Below are positions 49,960 to 58,097 of a stretch of DNA of 64,000 nt, piece by piece (position 1 is the first letter of the stretch; every line of letters begins with the position of its first letter). The notes beneath the pieces are model-generated. The model searched no databases. It was not told where the DNA came from and was given only the letters and a program-made list of their open reading frames with translations. This stretch comes from QWHO01 sp021404945 (GTDB lineage Bacteria > Vulcanimicrobiota > Xenobia > Xenobiales > QWHO01). The stretch covers positions 1 through 64,000 of the forward strand of contig CAUJEN010000005.1 of assembly GCA_963169765.1 (NCBI GenBank), read 5' to 3'. Position numbers and translations under genes: made by a program.

Positions 49960-49997
49960 GCCTGCCATCGCCGAAACCCCCTGTGGCAGGCTTTTTT
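49960..49997 (+). terminator. rho-independent terminator
   Basis: GCCTGCC (49960-49966) pairs with GGCAGGC (49985-49991) and is followed at once by TTTTTT. It marks the end of the plus-strand transcript of the decayed lipoprotein gene. From 49998 to 50169 I see nothing else. Confidence 0.7.
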
Positions 49998-50169
49998 CGT
50001 TGTTCTTAAGAGGAACAATGAACGGGCATTTTCTGGTTCTGGGGACCAGCGGGGACCAACTGGCCGATGGCGTGGTTACAAGCATTCGGCCTCAATGATG
50101 GGAACCTTACGTGGGCGCAACGGAAAGCGCGTTGGGCCTGGCCTCCCGGGTGGACCGAATCGCGAAACA

Positions 50170-50548
50170 CTATACCTGACCTCCTCTCCAAGGAATCCCC
50201 GGCAGCCTGGATACAAAGCTGCCACGGACCAGATCGAGAGCCTGCCGGGGGTCATAGTCGATGTTCGGCGCGATCAACGGATGGAGATCCGCTCCGAAGG
50301 CAGGATCGAGTTCCTTCTCAGCGAGGTTCCGCTCGAACTCGGCGCGACTTACTTTGTTAACTTCAGCCGGGCAGGGACACCAGTTTATGCAGGGCAGTTC
50401 CACCGCGCAACGTGCAAAGCTTGGCCAGAGTGGGATCGCCGAAAATCTCCACGACTGCTCGGGACAGAACGAGGTCTTGCTCGACCTGGGCGTCATCCGC
50501 CCATGGAACCCTGTTTCGCCAAGAAGTTATGTGAGCTCTCGGAATCAC
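50170..50548 (-). pseudogene. AbiEii-type toxin remnant lacking its catalytic core
   Basis: The first 61 codons (GTG 50548, overlapping the antitoxin stop) match the N-terminus of AbiEii nucleotidyltransferases: DDAQVEQDLVLSRAVVEIF and LRGGTALHKL. The next expected segment, carrying the ARYSEDIDLV active site, is absent. The sequence jumps near 50370, with a frame change, to a family-like C-terminal end: VSRAEFERNLAEKELDPAF, ADLHPLIAP. Roughly 150 residues are missing compared with the usual length of about 300. The toxin is therefore dead, while its antitoxin gene is intact. Confidence 0.7.
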
Positions 50549-51363
50549 AAGTCCGCAGCCAGCTCTACGTTGGGCGTAACGCTCCAGCGCGCATGAGGAA
50601 TAGCATCGCCTAGCTCCACGTTCGGACGGAGAAGGATTTCGCGAGGATTTCGGGCGTCAACCACATCAGCGAGCGGTTCAAAGAGTGTGGGGAGGCCGAG
50701 GAATTCAAGAAGATAGCCCAACCGCTGCACGTCGGGAGTCCGCGAATTGCGGGCGGCCTCGACTAGCCGATCGGGGTCCATGCGCTCGGCGAGCTCTTGA
50801 AGCACCGTGGTGACATGATCCAACTGGCCGCTTGCATCTGGAAAACGCAACAGGTCCAACGCAGTTGCTTCGGGCGTGGAAACAACCATCGAACCGGTCT
50901 CCGTACGGACCATCTGAACCGGCACGTCCTGAAGGTGGCGATTGCGGTGAAAGTCGAGCCACTGTCTGCCGGCTGCAACGGGACGTGTCGGGATGCTCGT
51001 CATCACCTGGAACGTTTGCGGTTGCTGATGAGAGGCGCCGTGGATGGCGGCGGCCGTCAGGAGTCCCACGTAGTAGGGCTGTTTCAGGAAAGACATCAAG
51101 TCAGCAATGAACCAGGAGGCAGGCGGAGAACCGGAGGAGCGATACTCCAGCGGAACGATGACATTAAAGCCTCTTCGGGGGCTGACCACACGGACTTTTT
51201 GACGGAGTCGCCGAAGAGCCGCTTGGCGAGAAAGTGGCGAACCCCCTATGGCATCCTCTAACTCCGAGCTGGTGAAAGAATAGCGTCCATCGCTCTGCAG
51301 TCGATCCACATACTCGGCGGCAGTCGCTGGGCTCCGTCTCTGTTTAGACTCCACTTTCGACAT
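50545..51363 (-). CDS. abiEi: AbiEi-type antitoxin / transcriptional regulator
   Basis: A protein of 272 residues. An N-terminal winged helix (SFTSSELEDAIGGSPLSRQA, ALRRLRQK) precedes the AbiEi domain: RRGFNVIVPLEY, ADLMSFLKQPYYVGLLTAAA, HGASHQQPQTFQVMT and STPEATALDLLRFP. AbiEi represses its own operon and counters the AbiEii toxin in this type IV system. The ATG at 51363 (MSKVESKQRRSP) is preferred to one 38 codons earlier. With its toxin broken it may persist as a neutral relic or anti-addiction factor. Confidence 0.85.
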   Translation of the reverse strand: MSKVESKQRRSPATAAEYVDRLQSDGRYSFTSSELEDAIGGSPLSRQAALRRLRQKVRVVSPRRGFNVIVPLEYRSSGSPPASWFIADLMSFLKQPYYVGLLTAAAIHGASHQQPQTFQVMTSIPTRPVAAGRQWLDFHRNRHLQDVPVQMVRTETGSMVVSTPEATALDLLRFPDASGQLDHVTTVLQELAERMDPDRLVEAARNSRTPDVQRLGYLLEFLGLPTLFEPLADVVDARNPREILLRPNVELGDAIPHARWSVTPNVELAADL

Positions 51364-51659
51364 TTTGGATCTAAAAACTAACACTTTGTGGTCGCTTATG
51401 CAACCGTTCCGCGCAGACCTGCTCACAGAAAATGAGCAGGTCGGGCGGTTACTTTTTCTGTCGCGCATGCCTATCATTGCTCACTTCCTTGTTTCTGCTA
51501 CCGAGAATTGTTCAATAATCGGGGGACCAGGTCGGGACCATTTCGCCGCACCACCGTCACTACTAGCGGTCAGCGGCCCGCACTGAGAGACTGCGTCCAC
51601 GGAAGACGAGTATTGACGCCGTTCTTCCGCATGCCAGCAAACGAAATTACCCGATATAC
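51364..51659. other. AT-richer stretch without a gene
   Basis: About 300 bp of lower GC than its surroundings between two toxin-antitoxin remnants. It should hold the AbiEi promoter. I see no protein-like frame. Confidence 0.4.
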
Positions 51660-51734
51660 TCACTCGTCATGAGCGTGCTCGGGGGCGCTGAGGGAAAGCC
51701 AGACGCTAACGTCGAGCAGATCGGGCAACGTCAT
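51660..51734 (-). pseudogene. VapC (PIN) toxin stub, 24 residues
   Basis: An ATG at 51734, inside the antitoxin's end, opens MTLPDLLDVSVWLSLSAP, which matches the first strand and helix of VapC PIN toxins (usual form LLDVNVWLALS). The frame stops after 24 codons. The catalytic acidic residues further on are missing, and I find no continuation downstream. The position, overlapping the antitoxin 3' end, is the classical vapBC arrangement. Confidence 0.65.
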
Positions 51735-51960
51735 CGTCCTCATCGACCCCCTTCAGGGGGACGGTTAGGATCACTGCCCCACAGGGCGCAATGATGACCG
51801 GAGGAGGCTCGCGTCTCGACCACCGGGCCGACGCGCCCGGTTGCCTCAAACCTTGCTCGATCAACCGCTGGATCAACTCCTTGAGCGAGACACCACTCAG
51901 GGCAGCCCGAGCCTTGAGCGAGCGATGGAGCTCGTCAGGCAGGTCAACGGTGGCCCGCAT
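51706..51960 (-). CDS. ribbon-helix-helix antitoxin (VapB-like)
   Basis: A protein of 84 residues. ATVDLPDELHRSLKARAALS followed by GVSLKELIQRLIEQGL is a ribbon-helix-helix domain. The C-terminal tail is typical of VapB antitoxins that wrap a PIN toxin. It is complete, while the toxin downstream is a 24-residue stub. A palindromic operator lies 13 nt upstream of its start. Confidence 0.78.
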   Translation of the reverse strand: MRATVDLPDELHRSLKARAALSGVSLKELIQRLIEQGLRQPGASARWSRREPPPVIIAPCGAVILTVPLKGVDEDDDVARSARR

Positions 51961-51966
51961 AAAAAC

Positions 51967-51986
51967 ATTTTAATGCGAAATCGCAT
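51967..51986 (-). promoter_or_regulatory. operator and -10 of the RHH antitoxin gene
   Basis: ATGCGA-AA-TCGCAT (51973-51986) is a perfect 6-bp inverted repeat, a size typical for ribbon-helix-helix operators. TAAAAT (minus strand, 51972-51967) directly beside it resembles a -10 box, which would make the mRNA nearly leaderless. Autoregulation is inferred. Confidence 0.45.
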
Positions 51987-51992
51987 CGGTGG

Positions 51993-52346
51993 TCAACGGC
52001 GCACCGCCACCACGGCGCTGGGCTGACCCGGCGCCGGCTGCCCCGCCCCCAGCACCAGCCAACCCGAGCGCACCACCTGCTCGCCGCTGGCCGAAAGAAA
52101 AATGCCCAGCTCGCGCGCGCCCGCCAGGCGGGCGGCGGCGTGGCCGGCCAGGCTGAGCTTGAGGCCCAGGCCGGAGAGCACCTGGCGGACCTGCTCGAGC
52201 ACCTGGCCGGCTTGCTCGGGGGAGAGCTCCGGGGGCAACTGCATGCGGCGGTCGGGCTCGAGGCGCTGGGGCGAGCCCTCGGGGTAGGGCTCGAACTCGT
52301 AGGCCCCCGGGTCGTCCAGAGAGCTCAGATACTTGGGCGGCTCCAT
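51993..52346 (-). CDS. hypothetical protein
   Basis: A protein of 117 residues. The start PPKYLSSLDDPGAYEFEPYP is acidic and Pro-rich; the middle (SPEQAGQVLEQVRQVLSGLG) is helical; the end is a beta-like segment (GWLVLGAGQPAPGQPSAVVA). No membrane segment and no known motif. It is divergent from the prenyltransferase gene. Confidence 0.55.
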   Translation of the reverse strand: MEPPKYLSSLDDPGAYEFEPYPEGSPQRLEPDRRMQLPPELSPEQAGQVLEQVRQVLSGLGLKLSLAGHAAARLAGARELGIFLSASGEQVVRSGWLVLGAGQPAPGQPSAVVAVRR

Positions 52347-52398
52347 CGGCCTTTCTTCGTGCGCACTCCCCGGGTGCCTGCGACAGGAGGGAAAGATT

Positions 52399-53259
52399 GT
52401 GAAGAGAATCACAAAGCCGATGAAGCGCTTTGTCGAGCTGGTGCGGCTGGAGCAAACCCTGTTCGCTCTGCCCTTTGCTTATTCCGGGGCGCTGCTGGCG
52501 GCCGGGGGCTGGCCCACGCCGGCCCAGCTCTTCTGGGTGACCCTGGCCATGGTGGGGGCTCGCACCGCCGGCATGTGCGCCAATCGGCTGATCGATGCCG
52601 AGATCGACGCTCGCAACCCGCGCACGAAAAACCGTGCCCTGCCGGCCGGGCTCATCACTCCGCGGGCTGTCTTTCAAATGTTGCTGGTCTCGCTGGCGCT
52701 GCTGGCCCTGGCCGCCTGGCAGCTCAACCCGCTCTGTCTCAAGCTCTGCCCGCTGGCGGTGACCTTGCTGCTGGCCTACTCCTATCTCAAACGGGTCACC
52801 TGGGCCTGCCACCTGGGGCTGGGCCTGGTGCAGGCCTGCGCCCCCATCGGGGGCTGGCTGGCCGTGGCTGGCTCGTTCGCCCCGGCGCCGCTCTTTCTGG
52901 GGGCGGCCATCTTCCTCTGGGTGGCCGGCTTCGACATCCTGTATGCCTGTCAGGACATCGAGGTGGATCGGCGCGAGGGGCTGCATTCTCTACCGGCCTG
53001 GCTGGGGGCCGAGAAGGCCTTCTGGATCTCGCGCGCCTTTCACCTGGGAACGGTGCTGGCTCTGGCCATGGCGGGCGCGAGCCTGGGGCTGGGCCTGGTC
53101 TACAACGCGGGCATCGCCGTGATCGGCAGCCTGCTCGTCTACGAGCACTCGCTGCTCCACCCGAGTGATCTGTCCCGCATGCAGAAGGCCTTCTTCGAGA
53201 TGAACGCGCTGGTGAGCGTCACCTTCCTGCTCAGCGTGCTGGGGGAGGTGCTGCGGTGA
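52399..53259 (+). CDS. mqnP: UbiA-family prenyltransferase, probably MqnP
   Basis: A protein of 286 residues with about eight transmembrane helices. The two Asp-rich motifs are NRLIDAEIDARNPRTKNR and YACQDIEVDRREGL. In the futalosine route a UbiA-like enzyme attaches the polyprenyl chain to 1,4-dihydroxy-6-naphthoate. Neighbouring mqnA, mqnC and menG make this role likely. GTG at 52399 has AGGAGG 8 nt upstream. It overlaps the next gene by 4 nt. Confidence 0.85.
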   Translation: MKRITKPMKRFVELVRLEQTLFALPFAYSGALLAAGGWPTPAQLFWVTLAMVGARTAGMCANRLIDAEIDARNPRTKNRALPAGLITPRAVFQMLLVSLALLALAAWQLNPLCLKLCPLAVTLLLAYSYLKRVTWACHLGLGLVQACAPIGGWLAVAGSFAPAPLFLGAAIFLWVAGFDILYACQDIEVDRREGLHSLPAWLGAEKAFWISRAFHLGTVLALAMAGASLGLGLVYNAGIAVIGSLLVYEHSLLHPSDLSRMQKAFFEMNALVSVTFLLSVLGEVLR

Positions 53260-53993
53260 AGCTTGAGCTCGACTTCGACCTGGCTCCCCTCATCGAGCAG
53301 GGCGACATCCTGGAGCTGGGGCGGCGCGCCTCCATGGCACGCCTGCACGAGGAAGTGGGCTTCCTGGAGGACGAGGCCCTCTTTCTGGCTCTGCCGGACG
53401 CCCCGCTGCCGGCGCTCACGCCCCGGGTCATCCACCTGATGCCCGGCTCGGAAACCCGCCTCCCCTCCCTGCGCCAGGCCTTTCCCGAGGCCTGGGTGCA
53501 CGGCCCGGCCGGGCTCGAGGGCCTGGATAGCGTGGCCCTGCTGGGCCAGCGTCCCGAGTGCTCCGGGATGCCCGAGGTCGCCACCCTGACCTACGATCAG
53601 ACCACCCCGGTGGAAGGCCTGCTGGCCGACCTGCACTGCCTGGCCCGACGCAAATGGCTGGTGAGCTGCGTGCTCTTGCCCGCCGGGGTTGGGGATCAGG
53701 TGCTCAGCCCGGCCACCACCTGGGGCAGCCGGGACGTGGCCCTGCTCTCGGCCGCGCGGCTCCTGCTGCGCTGCCATGTGCGCGCCTCCTGGGGGGCGCT
53801 GGGGTGGAAACTGGCCCAGGCCTCCATCGCCTTCGGCACGGATGAGCTGGCCGGCTGGGGACTGGAAGAGCAGCTGACCTATCAAGGGCGCTTTCGCCCC
53901 GCGGCCGAGGTCAGCCACGAGGAAGCCGAGGCCGGAATTCTGGAGGCGGGGCGGATCCCCCGCGCGGTGGCGCGATGCGACTGGGCCTGCTGA
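53256..53993 (+). CDS. MqnE/MqnC-like protein without radical-SAM cysteines (probable pseudoenzyme)
   Basis: A protein of 245 residues from GTG. The C-terminal third (SWGALGWKLAQASIAFGTDE, then GRFRPAAEVSHEEAEAGI and LEAGRIPRA) aligns by eye with the end of aminofutalosine synthase MqnE and related enzymes. The middle VATLTYDQTTPVEGLLADL corresponds to the family strand normally reading TxTMxxGxxET. The N-terminal DILELGRRASMARLHEE recalls the helix before the cluster loop. The CxxxCxxC motif and the cluster region are missing, and the protein is about 120 residues shorter. It sits between mqnP and mqnA with overlaps on both sides. Confidence 0.7.
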   Translation: MKLELDFDLAPLIEQGDILELGRRASMARLHEEVGFLEDEALFLALPDAPLPALTPRVIHLMPGSETRLPSLRQAFPEAWVHGPAGLEGLDSVALLGQRPECSGMPEVATLTYDQTTPVEGLLADLHCLARRKWLVSCVLLPAGVGDQVLSPATTWGSRDVALLSAARLLLRCHVRASWGALGWKLAQASIAFGTDELAGWGLEEQLTYQGRFRPAAEVSHEEAEAGILEAGRIPRAVARCDWAC

Positions 53994-54739
53994 GCTACAT
54001 CAACTCGCTGCCCCTGACCTACGGCCTGGAGTCGGGGGCGGTGGCCGTGCCCGGGGGCCAGGTCCTGACCGCGGAGCCCTCGCGCCTGAACGCTCTGGCC
54101 CTGGCGGGTGAGCTGGACGTGACCGCGGTCAGCTCGGTGGAATACGTGCGCCTGCAGCGCGGTTACGCGCTGCTCGAGCCCTTCTGCCTCAAGTCGCTGG
54201 GCCCGGTGCAGAGCGTGCGCCTCTACAGCCTGATCCCGCTCGAAGAGCTGGCCGGGGCCAGCATCGGCGTCACCTCAGCCTCGGCTACCTCGCGCGCGCT
54301 CCTGCAGGTGCTGCAACCCGAGGTCCGGCTTTTCACCCTGCACCAGGAGCCTGTGCTCTCGGCCGAGATGCCGGCCGCCCTGCTGATCGGAGATCGGGCC
54401 CTGCGCGAGCTGAGTGGAGCGCGTTTCGTCTACGACCTGGGGGAAGAATGGCACCGCCAGACGAGCCTGCCCATGGTCTGGGCCCTCTACCTGGTCCGGC
54501 GCGGCTTCCCCGAGGTGGAGAAGGCGGCCCGGGCGTTCCGAGCCTCGCGCGAGTGGGGCCTGGAGCACCGCCGGGAGGTGCTGAAGGTGGCCGCCGAGCG
54601 CACCGGCCTCGGCTCGGAAAGGCTGGAAGCCTACTTTGCGGTGCTCGACTACGAGCTCGATGAAGCCAGCCGCCGGGGCCTGGCCGAGTTTCACCGGCGC
54701 TGCCAGGCGCTGGGGCTGTTTGAGAGAGCGACGGTATGA
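53975..54739 (+). CDS. mqnA: chorismate dehydratase MqnA
   Basis: A protein of 254 residues. MqnA dehydrates chorismate to 3-enolpyruvoyl-benzoate, the first committed step of futalosine menaquinone synthesis. LGLLSYINSLPLTYGLE, DVTAVSSVEYVRL, SVRLYSLIP, IGVTSASATSRALLQ and DLGEEWHRQTSLPMVWALYL follow the family. It overlaps the preceding gene by 19 nt and mqnC by 4 nt. Confidence 0.92.
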   Translation: MRLGLLSYINSLPLTYGLESGAVAVPGGQVLTAEPSRLNALALAGELDVTAVSSVEYVRLQRGYALLEPFCLKSLGPVQSVRLYSLIPLEELAGASIGVTSASATSRALLQVLQPEVRLFTLHQEPVLSAEMPAALLIGDRALRELSGARFVYDLGEEWHRQTSLPMVWALYLVRRGFPEVEKAARAFRASREWGLEHRREVLKVAAERTGLGSERLEAYFAVLDYELDEASRRGLAEFHRRCQALGLFERATV

Positions 54740-55800
54740 GAGAGCTGCTGGAGAAAGCCGTTCGGGGCGAGAGACTGACCCCCGAGGAAGGTCTGAAGCT
54801 CTTCGAGGAGGATCTGCTCGAGCTGGGGCGGGCGGCCGACGCGGTGCGCCGCCGGTTGCACCCCGAGGGCTACGTGACCTTCATCCGCGACCGGATCATC
54901 AACTACACCAACGTCTGTGTGACTTACTGCAGGTTCTGCGCCTTCTACCGCCCCCCCGGTCACGCCGAGGGCTATGTGCGGCCCAAAGAGGAGATCTTCC
55001 GCAAGATCGACGAGATGAAAAAGCACGGCGGCACCACCGTGTTTCTCCAGGGCGGCCACAACCCCGATCTGAAGATTGACTACTACGAAGACCTTTTTCG
55101 TTCGGTGCGCGAGCGCTATCCAGAGCTCTATCTTCACAGCCTGAGCGCCAGCGAGATCGACCACATCGCTACCGTCAGCGAGTTGAGCCTGGAAGAGACC
55201 TTGCGCCGGCTCAACCGGGCGGGCCTGGACTCGCTGCCGGGCGGGGGGGCCGAGATGCTGGTGGAGGAGATCCGCGAAAAGGTCTCCCCCCTCAAGATCA
55301 CGGCCGAGCGCTGGCTGGACGTGCACGAGACGGCCCACCGGGTGGGCCTGGAGTCGACCGCCACCATGGTCTTCGGGCTGGGCGAGACCAACGAGCAGCG
55401 CATCGAGCACCTGGAGAAGCTGCGCTCGCTGCAAGACCGCACCGGCGGCTTTCGCTCCTTCATCCACTGGAGCCTGACCCCCAACGAGACCGGGATGAAG
55501 CGAAGCCTGGCCCCGGGAGGGCTGGAGTACCTGAGGATCCTGGCCATCGCCCGCCTCTACCTGGACAACTTCCCCCACGTCCACTCGGGCTGGGTCACCG
55601 AAGGGGCCAAGCTGGCCCAGGTGGGCCTGAGCTTCGGGGCCAGTGACCTGGGCAGCGTGCTGATGGAGGAGCTGGTCATCTCGGCCACGGGGGTGGTCTA
55701 CAGCTATTCGGCTGACCAGATCATCCGCATCATCCGAGGGGCGGGGCGCGTGCCGGCGGTGCGCAACTCGAAGTACGAGATCCTCGAGGTGTGCGCCTAG
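54736..55800 (+). CDS. mqnC: cyclic dehypoxanthine futalosine synthase MqnC
   Basis: A protein of 354 residues. A radical-SAM enzyme that cyclises dehypoxanthine futalosine. The cluster motif is NVCVTYCRFCAFYR (CxxxCxxC); FLQGGHNPDLKIDYYEDLF, SLPGGGAEMLVEEIR, SGWVTEGAKLAQVGLSFGAS and a late IRGAGRVPAVRNSKY match MqnC. It needs S-adenosylmethionine and a 4Fe-4S cluster. One nucleotide separates its stop from menG. Confidence 0.95.
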   Translation: MRELLEKAVRGERLTPEEGLKLFEEDLLELGRAADAVRRRLHPEGYVTFIRDRIINYTNVCVTYCRFCAFYRPPGHAEGYVRPKEEIFRKIDEMKKHGGTTVFLQGGHNPDLKIDYYEDLFRSVRERYPELYLHSLSASEIDHIATVSELSLEETLRRLNRAGLDSLPGGGAEMLVEEIREKVSPLKITAERWLDVHETAHRVGLESTATMVFGLGETNEQRIEHLEKLRSLQDRTGGFRSFIHWSLTPNETGMKRSLAPGGLEYLRILAIARLYLDNFPHVHSGWVTEGAKLAQVGLSFGASDLGSVLMEELVISATGVVYSYSADQIIRIIRGAGRVPAVRNSKYEILEVCA

Positions 55801-55801
55801 A

Positions 55802-56467
55802 GTGCCCCCGGCCGCCACCGTCGAGAGGATGTTCTCGCAGATCGCCCCCCGCTACGATCTGGTCAATCGCCTGCTGTCGCTCGGGCTGGATCGAGGCTGG
55901 CGGCGCCGGGCGGTGCGCGAGCTGGCCCTGCAACCCGGCGATCCGGTCATCGACCTTTGCTGCGGCACAGGCGATCTCTCGGCCGACCTGCGCCCCGCCC
56001 GGGTGGTGGGAGTGGACTTTGCCGAGCCGATGCTGGCGCGTGCCCGGGTCAAGTTCCCCGAGCTGACCTTCCTGCAGGCCGACGCCCTGGACGTGCCCCT
56101 GCCGGAGGCTAGCTTCGAGGCTGCCACGGTGGCCTTCGGCCTTCGCAACGTGGAGGACCTGGGCGCTCTCTGGCGCGAGATGGCCCGCCTGGTGCGCCCC
56201 GGAGGCCGGGTGCTCTCGCTGGAGCTGACCCGTCCGGCCGGCCTGCTGGGTGTGCTGCACAGCTTCTATCTCCAGGTTGTGGTGCCGCTGGTGGGGGGAG
56301 TGGTGAGCGGAGATTTCGCAGCTTACCGCTATCTCTCTCGCACCATCGCCCGCTTTATCCCGCCCGAGGAGATCGCGCGCAGCATGCGGGAGAACGGCCT
56401 GGTGAACGTGCGCGTGATCCCCCTGGCCGGAGGGATCGCTACTCTGCACGTCGGGATCAAGTCGTGA
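55802..56467 (+). CDS. menG: demethylmenaquinone methyltransferase
   Basis: A protein of 221 residues from GTG. It methylates demethylmenaquinone in the last step. MFSQIAPRYDLVNRLLSLGL, VIDLCCGTGDLSADLR (SAM), VAFGLRNVEDL and RPGGRVLSLELTRP are the UbiE/MenG motifs. Its stop overlaps anmK by 4 nt. Confidence 0.92.
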   Translation: MPPAATVERMFSQIAPRYDLVNRLLSLGLDRGWRRRAVRELALQPGDPVIDLCCGTGDLSADLRPARVVGVDFAEPMLARARVKFPELTFLQADALDVPLPEASFEAATVAFGLRNVEDLGALWREMARLVRPGGRVLSLELTRPAGLLGVLHSFYLQVVVPLVGGVVSGDFAAYRYLSRTIARFIPPEEIARSMRENGLVNVRVIPLAGGIATLHVGIKS

Positions 56468-57582
56468 TCGAGGCCTACCGGCGCCTGGAGCGGGCCCGCG
56501 TGATCGGCATGATATCGGGCACCTCGGCCGACGGCATCGACGCCGCCATGGTCGAGTTCGAGGGCATCTCCGAGCGTCCACGTTTCGTGCAGTTCAGCTG
56601 CACGCCTTACGAGCCGGCCGTGCGTGAAGAGGTCTTTCGCCTGATGGAGAACCGGGCCACGGTGGTGGAGGTGGCCCGCATGAACGTGCTGCTGGGCCAG
56701 CTCTTTGCGGCCGCGGCCCGCGAGCTGGGCGCGTGCGACCTGGCGGCCTCGCACGGACAGACCATCAGCCACCTGCCTGAGGCCTTCTCGTTTTGTGGCC
56801 ACCGGGTGCGGGCTACCCTCCAGATTGGCGAGGCGGCCGAGATCGCGGCTGCGCTGGGATGCCCGGTTGTGAGCGACTTTCGCCCTTCCGACCTGGCCCT
56901 GGGTGGCCAGGCTGCCCCGCTGGTTCCGTTCGCGGATGCGGCCATCCTGCGCTCGAGCCAGGTGGATCGCTTTGCCCTGAACATCGGGGGCATCGCCAAC
57001 TTCACCTTCATCCCGCGTGAGGGGGAAGTGCAGGCCTGCGATACCGGCCCCGGTAACTGCCTGATGGACGCTCTGGCCGAGCGGGTGCTGGGCCAGCCTT
57101 GCGATGCTGGAGGTGCCTTCGGGGCCACCGGCGCAGTGCAGAGCGAGCTGCTCGAGGAGATGCTGCAGCACCCCTATTTCGCATTGGCGGGGCCACGCTC
57201 CACGGGACGCGAGGAGTTCGGCCGGCCGCTGCTCGAGCGCTATGTCGACCGGGCCGCCCCGGCCGACCTGATGCGCACCGCCGCCGCCCTTACCGCCGAG
57301 AGCATCGTGCGGGCCCTGAAGGCCTACCTGCGCGGCCCGGCCGAGCTGGTGGCGGCCGGTGGGGGAGTGGAGAATCCCACTTTGATGGGCGAGCTGGCCG
57401 CGCGCTTGCCCGAGGGTGTGCGCCTGCGCCGCTACGACGAGTTCGGCATTCCCGCCGAGGCGCGCGAGGCGGTGGCCTTCGCCGTGCTCGGACACCAGAC
57501 CATGCACGGCCGGGCCACCGGTGTTCCCGGCGCCACCGGGGCGCGCCGCTCGGCGGTGCAGGGGAAGATCACCGTGGTCTGA
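56464..57582 (+). CDS. anmK: anhydro-N-acetylmuramic acid kinase
   Basis: A protein of 372 residues from GTG. AnmK phosphorylates 1,6-anhydro-MurNAc released from peptidoglycan for recycling. VIGMISGTSADGIDAAMVEF, SHGQTISHLP, ALNIGGIANFTFI, DTGPGNCLMDAL and AAGGGVENPTLM are the family motifs. The final 30 codons occur again, decayed, 219 nt downstream. It overlaps menG and is the last intact gene of the cluster. Confidence 0.94.
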   Translation: MIEAYRRLERARVIGMISGTSADGIDAAMVEFEGISERPRFVQFSCTPYEPAVREEVFRLMENRATVVEVARMNVLLGQLFAAAARELGACDLAASHGQTISHLPEAFSFCGHRVRATLQIGEAAEIAAALGCPVVSDFRPSDLALGGQAAPLVPFADAAILRSSQVDRFALNIGGIANFTFIPREGEVQACDTGPGNCLMDALAERVLGQPCDAGGAFGATGAVQSELLEEMLQHPYFALAGPRSTGREEFGRPLLERYVDRAAPADLMRTAAALTAESIVRALKAYLRGPAELVAAGGGVENPTLMGELAARLPEGVRLRRYDEFGIPAEAREAVAFAVLGHQTMHGRATGVPGATGARRSAVQGKITVV

Positions 57583-57789
57583 TGGAGGTCGCGAGCCTGC
57601 TCGAGAGCCTGGAGAAGGGCGACGACTCCGACCGCCACCGCTCGGCCGACCGGCTCGCTCAGGCGCCTCCCACCCTCGAGGTCCTCAGCGCCGGTCTCGG
57701 CCGTCTTCGACCACCAGACCCTGCATGGCCGGGCCGCCGGCGTACCCGGCGCCACCGGAGCGCGCCACTCGGCGGTGCAGGGGAATATC
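57582..57789 (+). pseudogene. decayed second copy of the anmK 3' end joined to a foreign start
   Basis: An ATG overlapping the anmK stop opens MEVASLLESLEKGDDSDRHR, an unrelated start. From 57700 to 57789 the DNA repeats the last 90 nt of anmK (57481-57570), keeping its reading frame: AVFDHQTLHGRAAGVPGATG, ARHSAVQGNI. Differences are mainly third-position or conservative, so the copy was once a coding paralogue. It is now cut off from any complete gene. Confidence 0.6.
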
Positions 57790-58074
57790 TTAGTCTTCGT
57801 ACTGGGCCAGTTGCCAGAGCTCAGCAAACTTTTCCCGGACGTACGGATGAAGCTGCTTGCCATACTCCAGACCGTTGCGCCGGATCAGTTGCAACGCGTC
57901 GTCCAGGTCGCGCAAGCGGTGGGGCGCGGTCATGCCGCTGGCCAGCTTCAACTCGATCAGAGTCGCCAGGCTGAGCACGGGAGTCCCGTCTGGAGACATC
58001 TCGCTGACGGACCCGGGGTGCGGGAAGGCGACAGGTTTGGTATTGCTAGCTTCGGCCCGGGAAGGAATAATCCC
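57790..58074 (-). pseudogene. C-terminal fragment of an AbiEii-like nucleotidyltransferase
   Basis: The frame open from 58074 reads KPVAFPHPGSV, then TPVLSLATLIELKLASGMTA, HRLRDLDDALQLIRRNGL and YVREKFAELW. This is the usual C-terminal third of nucleotidyltransferase-type toxin proteins. The catalytic N-terminal part is absent and a TGA stop (58075-58077) closes the frame upstream. An internal ATG at 57999 could still make 69 residues. It is probably a relic. Confidence 0.55.
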
Positions 58075-58097
58075 TCAGCTCACGGCCCTCCACCCGC

